From the NCBI GenBank assembly GCA_001303705.1, contig LJUI01000044.1, forward strand, positions 1 through 25,966: 25,966 nt of DNA, written 5' to 3'. The notes under the pieces were generated by a model. It was not told the DNA's origin. It made no database searches and was given only the letters and a program-made list of their open reading frames with translations. The stretch is from a candidate division TA06 bacterium SM23_40. GTDB lineage: Bacteria; LJUI01; SM1-40. Of this stretch, positions 7,296 through 16,032 are shown piece after piece. Position numbers and translations under genes: made by a program. The stretch's first letter is position 1. Each line of letters begins with the position of its first letter.

Positions 7296-9944
7296 GTGAT
7301 GTCGAGGGATGGGATGGTAGCAGGTATTCTCATCGGCACACTCGTTGTGCTGATGGCAGGTCTTTGTGGAAGTGCGGGCGGCACCAGCAGCGCCGTCGGC
7401 GAGCCTGAGCAGGGTTTCGAGCCGCCGGGCCCCATAAAGGACCCGCCGGCCTACTTCGACCTGCGCGATGTCGGAGGCGAGAACTACGTCACCTCGGTCA
7501 AGACCCAGCAGGGAGGTACCTGCTGGACTCACGGCGTGATGGGCGCGATTGAGGGAAATCTTCTCATGACCGGAGCCTGGGAGGCGGCCGGGGAGGAGGG
7601 CGAACCCAATCTGGCGGAGTATCACCTCGACTGGTGGAACGGGTTCAACACGTTCAACAACGACGACGACCCGGGCGGCGGCGGTCTCGAAGTCCACATG
7701 GGGGGCGACTACCTGGTCTCTTCGGCATATCTCACGCGGAGTGAGGGCGCGGTGCGGGAGATCGACGGTCAATCCTATGCCACGCCTCCGGACAGGTGGC
7801 TTCCGAGCTTTCACTACTACTACGTGCGGGATATCGAGTGGTTCGTCGCCGGGCCGGATCTGAGCAACATCGACACGATCAAGAACAAAATCATGGCTGA
7901 GGGTGTCTTGGGGACATCGATGTGTTATGACAACGCGTTCATGTCCAATTACATACACTATCAGCCGCCGAGCAGCACCCTCGATCCCAACCATGCGATC
8001 GCCATTGTGGGATGGGATGACACGAAGGTGACGCAGGCGCCATATCCTGGTGCGTGGATCTGCAAGAACAGCTGGGGCATTGACTGGGGTCTGGATGGAT
8101 ATTTCTGGATCTCGTACTACGACAAGTACTGTTGTCAGCACCCCGAGATGGGCGCGATCTCTTTCCAGAACGTCGAGCCCCTCGGATACGACCGGATCTA
8201 CTACCACGACTACCATGGATGGCGCGACACGTTGGAGGATTACACGGAAGCATTCAATGCGTTCGTCGCCGAGGGAGACGAACTGCTGAACGGGGTCAGT
8301 TTCTATGTCGCGGCGGACAGTGTCGACTACACGGTCAAGGTCTATGACCGGTACGAGAGCGGCGAACTCCTCGATGAACTCGCCTCGAAGTCCGGCACGA
8401 CCGGCTACACGGGATTCCACACGATAGACCTCGATACGACAGTCCCGCTCACAGAAGGGGATGACTTCTACATCTACCTGCAACTCTCGGCCGGCGGACA
8501 TCCCTATGACCGCACGAGTGATGTCCCCGTCCTGCTCGGTGCGAAGTATCGAGTGATTGTGGAGTCGGCATCCGAGCCCGGCCAGAGCTACTACCGTGAC
8601 GGATCGCACTGGCTCGATCTCTATGACCTCAACGATACGGCAAACTTCTGCATCAAGGGCCTGGTCGCGCCTCCTCTTCGATTCCGCTACCCGGACGGCC
8701 TGCCCGAGTACGTGGAACCGGGGAATCCCGTTACGATCACCGTGCAGATCGAAGAGGTTGCCGATACGTATGTATCGGGGACGGGACTGATCCACTATCG
8801 CTACGATGCTGGCGAGTTCCTCACCTCATACCTGGTGCACCAGGGCGGCGACCTGTACGAGGCGACCCTGCCGGCGCCGAGCTGCACGGATACGCCGGAG
8901 TTCTACTTCAGCGCCGCGGCCGCGATCGCCGGAGTGGTGTACGACCCGCCTGATGCCCCGACAACGACCTACGCCGCGCTTGTCGGCTGGCTCGCCCGGG
9001 TCTTCCACGATAACTTCGAGGAGGATCTCGGCTGGACTGTGGAGAACGATCCCTACCTCACCGATGGTGCGTGGGAGCGCGGCGTGCCCGCAGGCGGTGG
9101 CGAGCGCGGAGATCCGCCGACCGACTACGATGGTTCGGGCAAGTGCTATCTCACCGACAATCAGTATGGCAACTCCGATGTCGACGGTGGGATCACATGG
9201 CTGATCTCGCCGACGCTCGACCTGAGCATGGGGCTCGATGCCGAGATCGAATACGCTCTCTGGTATACGAACTACTTCGGATCTGCTCCCAACGCCGACT
9301 ACTTCAAGGTCTATGTCTCGAACAACAACGGTGCCGAGTGGATACTGGCCGACACCTTCGGGCCGCACACGTTCCCCGGCTGGTATGTCCACAGCTTCAT
9401 GGTCGGTGATTTCGTGACGCCGACCGATCAGGTGAAGGTGCGATTCGAGGCGTCAGATCTTGCTGAACCGTCTGTGGTCGAAGCGGGTATCGATGCATTC
9501 TCCGCCTCCGTCCACATGTGCGATGCGTTCATCGTCGACAACGCCGAGCCCGAGTTCCTCGTTCTCGCGGGGAACTGGAATACCGGAACCCACGCCAATG
9601 CGCATGAGGGCAATGCCCGGTTCACCGGGCCGGGTACGGGAAGCAAGCGAGCCGGCTGGAGGGTCGATACCGCCGTCGTTCCCGGCGTATATGATGTGTA
9701 CGTCTGGAAGTTCGAGCACCAGTATCTCAATCAGATGGCGACGAATGCCCACTACAAGGTCCGCGACAGAAACGGCGTATCCGGCTGGATCCTGATCGAC
9801 CAGTCTACTCCGGGCAATGAGTGGGTCTATCTCGGAACGTTCGAGTTCGATAACAGCAGCTCTCAGGGGATCCTGATCACCGACAATGCGAACGGCCACG
9901 TGATCGCTGACGCGGTGAAGTTGTCGTATGTAGAGCCATACTGA
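7296..9944 (+). CDS. Exported papain-like (C1) cysteine peptidase with lectin-like, jelly-roll and golvesin-like domains
   Basis: An 882-residue secreted protease. The start is GTG 7296 or the adjoining ATG 7299; AAGGAG lies 6 or 9 bases upstream. Residues 8-25 are a signal peptide. The C1 domain (about 50-290) has Q71/Q72 with GGTCW (Cys76 nucleophile), NHAIAIVGW (His233) and KNSWG (Asn258): the complete papain triad in order. Residues 294-457 resemble the lectin-like domain that follows such peptidases in bacteria and archaea. A beta-sandwich of about 100 residues follows. Residues 571-740 (starting DNFEEDLGW) look like a MAM/choice-of-anchor-J jelly roll. Residues 743-882 are a golvesin-like domain closely similar to the end of the upstream amidotransferase. 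The gap between the two genes is 70 bp with no promoter seen, so they are probably co-transcribed. There is no obvious inhibitory pro-domain. Role: probably extracellular protein degradation. Confidence 0.9.
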   Translation: MMSRDGMVAGILIGTLVVLMAGLCGSAGGTSSAVGEPEQGFEPPGPIKDPPAYFDLRDVGGENYVTSVKTQQGGTCWTHGVMGAIEGNLLMTGAWEAAGEEGEPNLAEYHLDWWNGFNTFNNDDDPGGGGLEVHMGGDYLVSSAYLTRSEGAVREIDGQSYATPPDRWLPSFHYYYVRDIEWFVAGPDLSNIDTIKNKIMAEGVLGTSMCYDNAFMSNYIHYQPPSSTLDPNHAIAIVGWDDTKVTQAPYPGAWICKNSWGIDWGLDGYFWISYYDKYCCQHPEMGAISFQNVEPLGYDRIYYHDYHGWRDTLEDYTEAFNAFVAEGDELLNGVSFYVAADSVDYTVKVYDRYESGELLDELASKSGTTGYTGFHTIDLDTTVPLTEGDDFYIYLQLSAGGHPYDRTSDVPVLLGAKYRVIVESASEPGQSYYRDGSHWLDLYDLNDTANFCIKGLVAPPLRFRYPDGLPEYVEPGNPVTITVQIEEVADTYVSGTGLIHYRYDAGEFLTSYLVHQGGDLYEATLPAPSCTDTPEFYFSAAAAIAGVVYDPPDAPTTTYAALVGWLARVFHDNFEEDLGWTVENDPYLTDGAWERGVPAGGGERGDPPTDYDGSGKCYLTDNQYGNSDVDGGITWLISPTLDLSMGLDAEIEYALWYTNYFGSAPNADYFKVYVSNNNGAEWILADTFGPHTFPGWYVHSFMVGDFVTPTDQVKVRFEASDLAEPSVVEAGIDAFSASVHMCDAFIVDNAEPEFLVLAGNWNTGTHANAHEGNARFTGPGTGSKRAGWRVDTAVVPGVYDVYVWKFEHQYLNQMATNAHYKVRDRNGVSGWILIDQSTPGNEWVYLGTFEFDNSSSQGILITDNANGHVIADAVKLSYVEPY

Positions 9945-10057
9945 TCGAAGGGTCTGACTGACGAACAACCAGACTGATAGTAATTGTGCATCTCGCTCCT
10001 CGCGCTGGCGGTAAACGCGCGGCGAGTATAGGCGCCGAGGCACATCGTACAATCAAC

Positions 10058-10097
10058 GAACTCCCGCCCCTGAGTATCGTAGCTCGGGCGGGAGTTC
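10058..10097. terminator. Strong hairpin between convergent genes
   Basis: GAACTCCCGCCC (10058-10069) and GGGCGGGAGTTC (10086-10097) form a perfect 12-bp GC-rich stem with a 16-base loop. It lies between the converging peptidase gene (+) and CPBP gene (-), so it may stop both. Neither side has a clear U-run, so the mechanism is uncertain. Confidence 0.65.
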
Positions 10098-10111
10098 CTG
10101 TTTGGTCAGTT

Positions 10112-10304
10112 CTCGTCTGCGCAGCCCTCGTCGGCGCGGCTCGTCTGGGCGGCCCCGGTCTGAACAGTCCTCGCTCGGGCCGCACTCGTTCGGGCGGTCC
10201 TCGTCCCCTCAGCTGTCGTCTACGCGGATCTCGTCTGCGCGGCTTTCGTCCGCCCAGCCCTCGTCTGGGCGGCTCTCATCTGCGCTGCTCCGGTCATCGC
10301 TCCC
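10112..10304. repeat. Diverged tandem array, 13 units of 15 bp
   Basis: Thirteen contiguous units of consensus CTCGTCTGCGCGGCC, each 15 bp except one of 13 bp at 10127-10139. Units 10112, 10140, 10230 and 10260 are closest to the consensus; 10155, 10200 and 10290 are the most diverged. The array ends ten bases before the stop codon of the minus-strand CPBP gene and begins 15 bases after the bidirectional hairpin. The period is a multiple of three, so frames stay open and encode Ser-Ser-x-x-x repeats, but no ribosome-binding site supports translation. Confidence 0.85.
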
Positions 10305-10313
10305 ATCCGACGC

Positions 10314-13300
10314 TCACTCCGTGCTCAATCTTCTGTACCAATAGACCGAGAGCGCAATCGTCAGGAGAATCGCCAGAATCGCCCCTGGAATGGCCGCGGG
10401 ATGGGCGTTCACGATACCCTGTCTCAGCATACCGAGGATGGCGACGGACGCCATCGCCAGCGGGACGAGTGCCAGCTGGAACCGAAAAATCAATACGTAA
10501 AGAAAGAGGAGCACGACTCCGCTTACGATCCCCGAAACCAGCCAGAAGGGTACGCTATCTGCAGAACGGCCGGCCATGACGAGGGCCGCGAAGATGAGCA
10601 CAATGGCGAACGGTATTCTTCTTCTCGACCATCCCTCTGTGGAACGATCCACGACAGTGAATATCAGCAGAAAGAAGACGGTAACCAGAACGAACTGTCC
10701 GAGCGGCTCAATGGCTGAGCCAATGATCGGGATGTAGCTCCCCAACGCGCCATACTCCGCCCAGAACGGCTCCAGCGATGGCTCGAATCTCATGACCAGA
10801 GCCTGTATGCCGGCGATCAGAGCTCCCACCGAGAAGCCCAGCCACAGGCCGCCAGGCCCGCGCACAGGACTCCCCTCCCTCTTCCACTTCTGGATGAACC
10901 CGAGAACGAGCGCGAGACCACCGGCAAGCAGCAGCGCCATCACCACAAAGAAGGCCAGCGCGGTGAAGGCCTGGTTCGACAGGGGCTGTGCCGTGGAAAA
11001 CTGAGCCACGGTAGAAGGCCAATCGTTGATGAATCCAAATGCCGCCACAACGAAGAAGAGCACCGAGAACGTGACGAAGTCACCAACGGAGAAGGTCCGA
11101 CGACTCCATCCAACGATCGCACTCCCCACTCCGGCTGCAATCACCACGATCATCAGTGTGGTACAGAGCGTCTGGACGACGAGGCGAGTTACATTCCTCT
11201 GGTTACGCTCCTGTCGGGCCCATTCCTCCGGAACGTGGACATATCGATAGGAGTCGACCACCTCGGATCCGGCGATCTCCACCGCAAGCCGCGCCTCACC
11301 CTCCTCCAACAGATAGCTGAGGGTATCTGCGAACGTGAACAGCCAATCTGTACGCGCAGGAAGCTTGGATGGAACTGACGAAACCTCTTTGAGCATTCCT
11401 GCATCAAGCCCGTAGGTCTCGGCAAGGACCGCGTGAGCCATCCCCCGCGCTTCGTCCTCAGGCAGAGTCGCTCCTGCCCTCGCCTCGGGCAGCTGATGGC
11501 GGAATCTCGTCACCTCCCCTTCTCCCACAATGAAGACCCGGTACTCCTCAGCCCGCTCTTCCACGTCTCCCTCGAAGCGCACATACCGAACCCTCCACCG
11601 GGGCGGGGTGAGGTAGCTCCCCATCAGAGCGGCATAGTCTTCTCTCCCGCCGGTCTGCCAGACAAAGCGATCCTCCTGATCTGGTTGAGCCTGGACGTGG
11701 CTGAGTGCCTGCCACGATTCTGCCAGTTCAATGCCACGCCCGGCGAGCGTCTCTCGAGCCAGTTCCTTTGCGCCGGAACGACCCACGGTCAGGGAGGGCG
11801 CGTAGTTCTGGAAGTCTGAGGCGAAGAACCAGATGACGAGGCCCACCGCTCCCCCCACCAGCAGCAGGCGGATCGCCCGCGGGCTGAGGGCAGGCAGTTC
11901 AACGGGTTTCGCCTCCACCGGCACAGGCTCCTCTCTCGCCGGCGGCTGCCAAGATCGGTTATAGTCCTCTTCCTTGAGCCGACTCCACTCTCCCCTCCTG
12001 AGCCGTGCGCCGATGATCACCCACAGAGGAACGAGCGTCAGGATCACCACCAACGCCTTGTCGATCCAAACACCCGGGGCCGAGGAGACGAAGAGCGGCA
12101 GTCCGATATACCCGACGTCGATCACGAAATGCGAGATGATCGCCGGGACAAGGCCGAAGTACAGGTATATCGCGCCGAAGGCCAACGACGGGATGATCAG
12201 CTCAACCACGCGTGCATAGGCGGGTTGCTGCGGATAGTTGGCATGGCCCGTCCCGAAGATGAGGGCCTGAACGATGAATGCTCCGATGATCCAGGCCCGG
12301 CGATGGCCGAGCCGCTGTCCGATGAGCGCTGCCCCTGCGATTGGAATCGCGCGGAACAAGCACTCCTCCAGAAAGCCGGCCCGGAGTGAAATTGCGACGG
12401 ATGTGAGCCAGGGGAAATGTGTGGCGAGCACATCGGGCTCGAACAAAGTAGCAGATGGCGTCCACCATCCGAGCGCTCTATTGGCGAAGGCGTACAGCGC
12501 GACATCAAACGCACCGAACAACGCTACCATCAGAAGGCCGCCGGTCGTTTGCCCGAGCACAGTGGGGGAATTCGCCACGCCCGGTGACCACGATCGCCAG
12601 AGCCGGACGTGGTGCGGGAATGCCTTGCGGGAGAGCGACTCGGCGGCCATGAACACCACCGTGAGCAGGGCAGCAAACCCGATGAAGTTGATGAGCAGCC
12701 GCGCGATCCTCTGCAGCCAGAACCCCTGTGAAGAGAGTGCGGTATCGTAGTTCATCCAGGCCAGCGGCCAGTAGTTGATGACGACGAGAACGTGGAGAAA
12801 GGCAATGAATAGGCCCCAGAGAAGCGGCTGGCGCCAGACGACCCAGCGCCCCCGGAGCAACAGCAGGAGTCCGATGACACAACCGCCGAGCACGTAGAGA
12901 ATGGCCGTCGCAAGGAGGGAGACAGCTGAAATCGTATTGTTGGCGGAGCGCATCTCCTCGTACCGGCGCGAAAACGCCTCCGGGATCTTGACGAAGTGAG
13001 TGAGCTCCGTGAGTCGATCGCCACCGACCACGAGGCGAAGGCGGTACCGACCCTCCCCGATCTGCACATCAGATCGTTCGTATACGAATGTGTGGTCGAT
13101 CCGTCCCCCGGGCCGGACCTCCTGAGACTCCTCCACCATCTCATACGCCGCCAGATCGATCTGCCACCACTCGCGAGCTGTCATCTCTGCGACCGCGCGT
13201 GCCGAATCGCCGGGGAGAGTTGCCCCGGGTTCATCTTCCGGCAGCGTCTCGACAAATCCATAGGGCTCGCCGTTCGGCGTGAACCGGACGAGCGTCTCGT

Positions 13301-13637
13301 TCGTCTCCCCCTCCTTGAAGAGGCGGACACGCCACGTGTACGGGACGTACAGCCCTTCGGCTATCAGCTGCCTGAAGGCATCAGTACCGCCGGCCTCGAG
13401 CTCCACGAAGTTCTGCACTCGACTATCGAGCTGGAATGAGGCAGCCTGCCGGAACCCTTCCGGTCCCCACCCATGCTGGCGAGCCAGCTCTCCTGAGGAC
13501 TCGAGTGCCATCTCGCGGTTCATGTCGAGATCGAGCGTCACGATGGGGTACGCCACTGCGAAGTACCGGACGGCGAAGATGACACTCCCGATAGCGAGCA
13601 GCACAAACACGACCCAGACGACCGGTTTTCTGAACAT
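10314..13637 (-). CDS. Large CPBP-family intramembrane protease with internally duplicated architecture
   Basis: The start is set at ATG 13637, with AAGGAG seven bases upstream, giving 1107 residues; a further-upstream in-frame start has no signal. Layout: transmembrane anchor (6-27), soluble domain A (about 34-250), a bundle of hydrophobic helices holding the CPBP (CAAX protease/bacteriocin-processing, Abi) core, a Pro-rich cytoplasmic linker, another transmembrane helix, soluble domain B (about 616-830), then a second helical bundle to the C-terminus. All three catalytic motifs are present once: EExxxR (E424, E425, R429), FxxxH (F461, H465) and HxxxD (H503, D507). Domains A and B are homologous (LPE...GATLP.D.AR in both), and the flanking helices also align (INYWP with INDWP). 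The second half therefore looks like a duplicated copy without the catalytic core. Typical CPBP proteins have 200-300 residues. Substrate unknown. Confidence 0.87.
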   Translation of the reverse strand: MFRKPVVWVVFVLLAIGSVIFAVRYFAVAYPIVTLDLDMNREMALESSGELARQHGWGPEGFRQAASFQLDSRVQNFVELEAGGTDAFRQLIAEGLYVPYTWRVRLFKEGETNETLVRFTPNGEPYGFVETLPEDEPGATLPGDSARAVAEMTAREWWQIDLAAYEMVEESQEVRPGGRIDHTFVYERSDVQIGEGRYRLRLVVGGDRLTELTHFVKIPEAFSRRYEEMRSANNTISAVSLLATAILYVLGGCVIGLLLLLRGRWVVWRQPLLWGLFIAFLHVLVVINYWPLAWMNYDTALSSQGFWLQRIARLLINFIGFAALLTVVFMAAESLSRKAFPHHVRLWRSWSPGVANSPTVLGQTTGGLLMVALFGAFDVALYAFANRALGWWTPSATLFEPDVLATHFPWLTSVAISLRAGFLEECLFRAIPIAGAALIGQRLGHRRAWIIGAFIVQALIFGTGHANYPQQPAYARVVELIIPSLAFGAIYLYFGLVPAIISHFVIDVGYIGLPLFVSSAPGVWIDKALVVILTLVPLWVIIGARLRRGEWSRLKEEDYNRSWQPPAREEPVPVEAKPVELPALSPRAIRLLLVGGAVGLVIWFFASDFQNYAPSLTVGRSGAKELARETLAGRGIELAESWQALSHVQAQPDQEDRFVWQTGGREDYAALMGSYLTPPRWRVRYVRFEGDVEERAEEYRVFIVGEGEVTRFRHQLPEARAGATLPEDEARGMAHAVLAETYGLDAGMLKEVSSVPSKLPARTDWLFTFADTLSYLLEEGEARLAVEIAGSEVVDSYRYVHVPEEWARQERNQRNVTRLVVQTLCTTLMIVVIAAGVGSAIVGWSRRTFSVGDFVTFSVLFFVVAAFGFINDWPSTVAQFSTAQPLSNQAFTALAFFVVMALLLAGGLALVLGFIQKWKREGSPVRGPGGLWLGFSVGALIAGIQALVMRFEPSLEPFWAEYGALGSYIPIIGSAIEPLGQFVLVTVFFLLIFTVVDRSTEGWSRRRIPFAIVLIFAALVMAGRSADSVPFWLVSGIVSGVVLLFLYVLIFRFQLALVPLAMASVAILGMLRQGIVNAHPAAIPGAILAILLTIALSVYWYRRLSTE

Positions 13638-13748
13638 ACCGCAGCTCCTTTTTCGCGTAGGCACAGATCTGCTGCAGCAAGCACCGAGAAGATCGATCGA
13701 TTTGCCACCGTGATCAGGTATCGATCGGTAGCAGGAAATGACCTGGTC

Positions 13749-13777
13749 AGTACAAGACATCTCTGCCCCTTTGTCAA
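13749..13777 (-). promoter_or_regulatory. Sigma70-like promoter for the CPBP protease gene
   Basis: On the minus strand a perfect TTGACA -35 (13772-13777) is 17 bases from TGTACT (13749-13754, four of six matches to TATAAT). The leader to the ATG at 13637 would be about 105 bases. Confidence 0.6.
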
Positions 13778-14108
13778 CAGTCTTTCTCCCAACACCCGGG
13801 TCCATCAGCAACACTGGAAGATCGTTACAAGATGGGATTTCTTTCGACAGGGGAAGACAGACTATGATCGAAGCGGTCAACGCGGTTTCCAGCGAGGACA
13901 GGGACGCCAGAAATGGCGGCGACCCGGGTCGCGTTGCCGCCCGGGTCGCTCATGTGGCGCTATATCACTTTCCCGGCCATCGTTGCTACGGCAAAACTGG
14001 CTACAGTGCCTGTATCATTCCTCGAGCTTCTTCGCTACGATACCGTCACTGCCCGAACCGTCCGCACATCTGGCCGCCTGCTCTGCTCAGTAACCGAAAA
14101 GCACTACC
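13778..14108. other. Intergenic stretch with a GC palindrome
   Basis: This lies between the stop of the Ycf48-like gene (-) and the CPBP promoter (-). No gene is supported. A strong inverted repeat lies at 13919-13949: GCGACCCGGG (13919-13928) and CCCGGGTCGC (13940-13949) with an 11-base loop. The left arm is itself the start of a perfect 14-bp palindrome, GCGACCCGGGTCGC (13919-13932). There is no T-run, so it could be a weak terminator for the propeller gene or a protein-binding site. Confidence 0.5.
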
Positions 14109-15428
14109 TCATTGCCGGGTATCCAACTTCATGAACTCAAACGAGTCGCTGTCCCAGACCTCACCGGGATAGACGCCGATGAAGGCGGTGTAGGTATAGA
14201 TGCCAGGCGGAGCGAACGCCGGGACACTCTGCGTCCGGTCACGGCTCACCATCCCGCCGCCCGGAAGGGTCACCTGGACCGGCCCCTGGACCGGGCCATA
14301 CGGCATTCCGCCGGGGAGCGTGGCCATGACCCAGGCATCGAAGGTCTGCGGGCTCGCTTCGTTATTCGTGATGACGACGTTGTACTCGAAGCTACCGCCG
14401 GAAGCCGGGATGACGATCGGTGCGCCGTACGGTGTCAGCGTGATGGTCACATCTGGCGGAGCCATGCCGCCGTTCATCGTATGCAGAATCGTTCCGTTCA
14501 GTCCTACACACCAGCCGATATTCTCATCCACGAAATGGACCCCGCTGAGAGAATTGGCCGTTCCGGAGACCTGAGGCATCGAGTTGGCTCCGCCGTCAGT
14601 GGTGTGCAGGATCGTGGCCTGGGTGGCGTCGCCTCCGACTGCCCAGCCAGTGCTGCCATCGGCGAAATGGACGCTCGCAAGCCACGTCAGAGTTCCCGAG
14701 TCCTGAGGATCCCAGTTGTCTCCGCCATTTGTGGTGTGCAGGATTACCCCGTCTCTTCCCACCACCCATCCCGTCGCGGGATCTGTGAGAAACACACCTC
14801 TGAATTGCATGAATCCGGAGAGCTGTTCGCTCCAGGTGTTCCCGCCATCGGTGGTGTACAGGATCGCGCCAGCGTCTCCTACCGCGCAGCCTGTGCTCGA
14901 ATCTGCAAAATGGACTCCGTGAAGAGGGCTCTTATCGAACTCGTAGAACTGGGAATCCCAGCTGGCTCCTCCATTGGTGGTGTTGAGAATGAAGCGCGTC
15001 GGGGGGGTATACGTTTGCTCCTTCCCGCCTACTGCCCACCCTCTGAGCTCGTCAGCGAAGAAGACATCCCACAGGGTATACGAAGTACCCGATGGTTGAT
15101 CGTACCAGTTGTCTCCGCTGTCCGTGGTGCGGATGATCTTGCCCGCACTTCCTACCGCCCAGCCCATCTGGGTGTCGACAAAATGGACACCCGTGAGCCA
15201 CGAGGAGGGAGGAGCATTCTGTGGAAGCCATTCGGCTCCGCCATCTGTAGTGCGCAGAACCGTTGTGCTCAAACCGACAGCCCAGGCGGTGTCAGCACTC
15301 GCACCATGGACATCGAAGAGGTAGAGCGTAGTTCCTGAGTTCTGAGGATACCATCCGCCCTGACCATAGGCAACGCCGAGAGCTCCCGTCAGGATCAGAC
15401 CGAAGATGGCCAGACTCTTCCTGTTCAT
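14109..15428 (-). CDS. Exported Ycf48-like seven-bladed beta-propeller with C-terminal Ig-like domain
   Basis: A 439-residue secreted protein. The signal peptide (1-22) ends V-A-Y-G before QGGWYPQNSG. Seven repeats of about 40 residues follow, each with the pattern V-H-F-x-D-x-x-x-G-W-A-V-G, then G-x-I-L-x-T-T-D/N-G-G-x-x-W. This is the Ycf48/BNR-type blade of the photosystem II assembly factor family, which in non-photosynthetic bacteria occurs in many exported proteins of unknown role. Blade 3 holds an insertion (TYTPPTR) and blade 7 lacks the final Trp. Residues about 327-439 form a beta-sandwich (PDVTITLTP... ending DSDSFEFMKL) related to the end of the BNR protein encoded divergently upstream. 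The ATG at 15428 has GAGGTGAG just before it. Probably a cell-surface or secreted scaffold; ligand unknown. Confidence 0.87.
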   Translation of the reverse strand: MNRKSLAIFGLILTGALGVAYGQGGWYPQNSGTTLYLFDVHGASADTAWAVGLSTTVLRTTDGGAEWLPQNAPPSSWLTGVHFVDTQMGWAVGSAGKIIRTTDSGDNWYDQPSGTSYTLWDVFFADELRGWAVGGKEQTYTPPTRFILNTTNGGASWDSQFYEFDKSPLHGVHFADSSTGCAVGDAGAILYTTDGGNTWSEQLSGFMQFRGVFLTDPATGWVVGRDGVILHTTNGGDNWDPQDSGTLTWLASVHFADGSTGWAVGGDATQATILHTTDGGANSMPQVSGTANSLSGVHFVDENIGWCVGLNGTILHTMNGGMAPPDVTITLTPYGAPIVIPASGGSFEYNVVITNNEASPQTFDAWVMATLPGGMPYGPVQGPVQVTLPGGGMVSRDRTQSVPAFAPPGIYTYTAFIGVYPGEVWDSDSFEFMKLDTRQ

Positions 15429-15441
15429 AGCTCACCTCTCT

Positions 15442-15458
15442 CAGGGCCGGCGGCCCTG
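15442..15458 (-). promoter_or_regulatory. Hairpin directly before the ribosome-binding site of the Ycf48-like gene
   Basis: CAGGGCC (15442-15448) and GGCCCTG (15452-15458) form a perfect 7-bp stem with a three-base loop. On the minus strand it ends immediately before the AGAGAGGTGAG leader of the gene starting at 15428. It could affect translation or mRNA stability; it could also be chance in GC-rich DNA. Confidence 0.4.
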
Positions 15459-15944
15459 TTTCCCGCACCCCGCTCACACGCGCGCTCAACACGTTTCCTC
15501 CCGCCGCGGAACGAAGATGCAATCAATAGGCCAAACCATGGAGGCATCGGAAGGTACCCTTCTGTGTGCTCGATTTCCTACCGGCCTCCAACCTCACAGA
15601 TCGGGAGGGCCGGATCCCCGATCTCATCAATCTCGACGCACGAAACTGAAGCACTAGCACAGGTGCCCGGCGGCGCGGATAATCGACCTCCGGCGACCTC
15701 ACGCTCGCGCGAGGCGCCTCGTCGCCACAGCCAGCCGCAGGACCTCACACAGCACCCTAGGGCAAGCCGCCATCCGGAGAGGGCGACCAGAACTGTATAG
15801 TAGAAGACCGGGGGCCGTGCGCGGGTGTTCGATAATATGCAACACCTCACGTCCGGGCGAGGTTCCCGGTTGAGATAGGGCTCCAGGGGATGGCCACGCG
15901 GAATTGGCATTCTCGGTCCGCAGCGTCACGGAGCCAATTGTCCC
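15459..15944. other. Divergent intergenic stretch, no gene seen
   Basis: This lies between the Ycf48-like gene (-) and the BNR gene (+). No coding frame with a ribosome-binding site is visible on either strand. I found no convincing -35/-10 pair for the minus-strand propeller gene, only a TTGATT (near 15520-15525) without a partner. Confidence 0.4.
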
Positions 15945-15973
15945 TTGACCACGGCTTCCAAATGGTGTACCCT
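15945..15973 (+). promoter_or_regulatory. Sigma70-like promoter for the BNR protein gene
   Basis: TTGACC (15945-15950) and TACCCT (15968-15973) are 17 bases apart, with GTG just before the -10. The -10 itself is weak, but the layout matches the promoters at 5768 and 20962. The leader to the ATG at 16033 would be about 53 bases. Confidence 0.5.
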
Positions 15974-16032
15974 CAAAGGCGAGGTGGATGACTGGAAGAA
16001 GGGGGAAGAAGAATAAGAGGAAGGGGAACGCC

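Noticed and set aside
7041-8795. A 584-codon open frame on the minus strand opposite the papain-like peptidase gene
   Set aside because: It is the antisense of a clear C1 peptidase with a complete catalytic triad. Its product has no family resemblance, and long antisense frames are expected in GC-rich coding DNA.
14112-15338. A 408-codon plus-strand open frame opposite the Ycf48-like gene
   Set aside because: The minus strand encodes seven clean propeller blades with a signal peptide and ribosome-binding site; the plus frame has neither.
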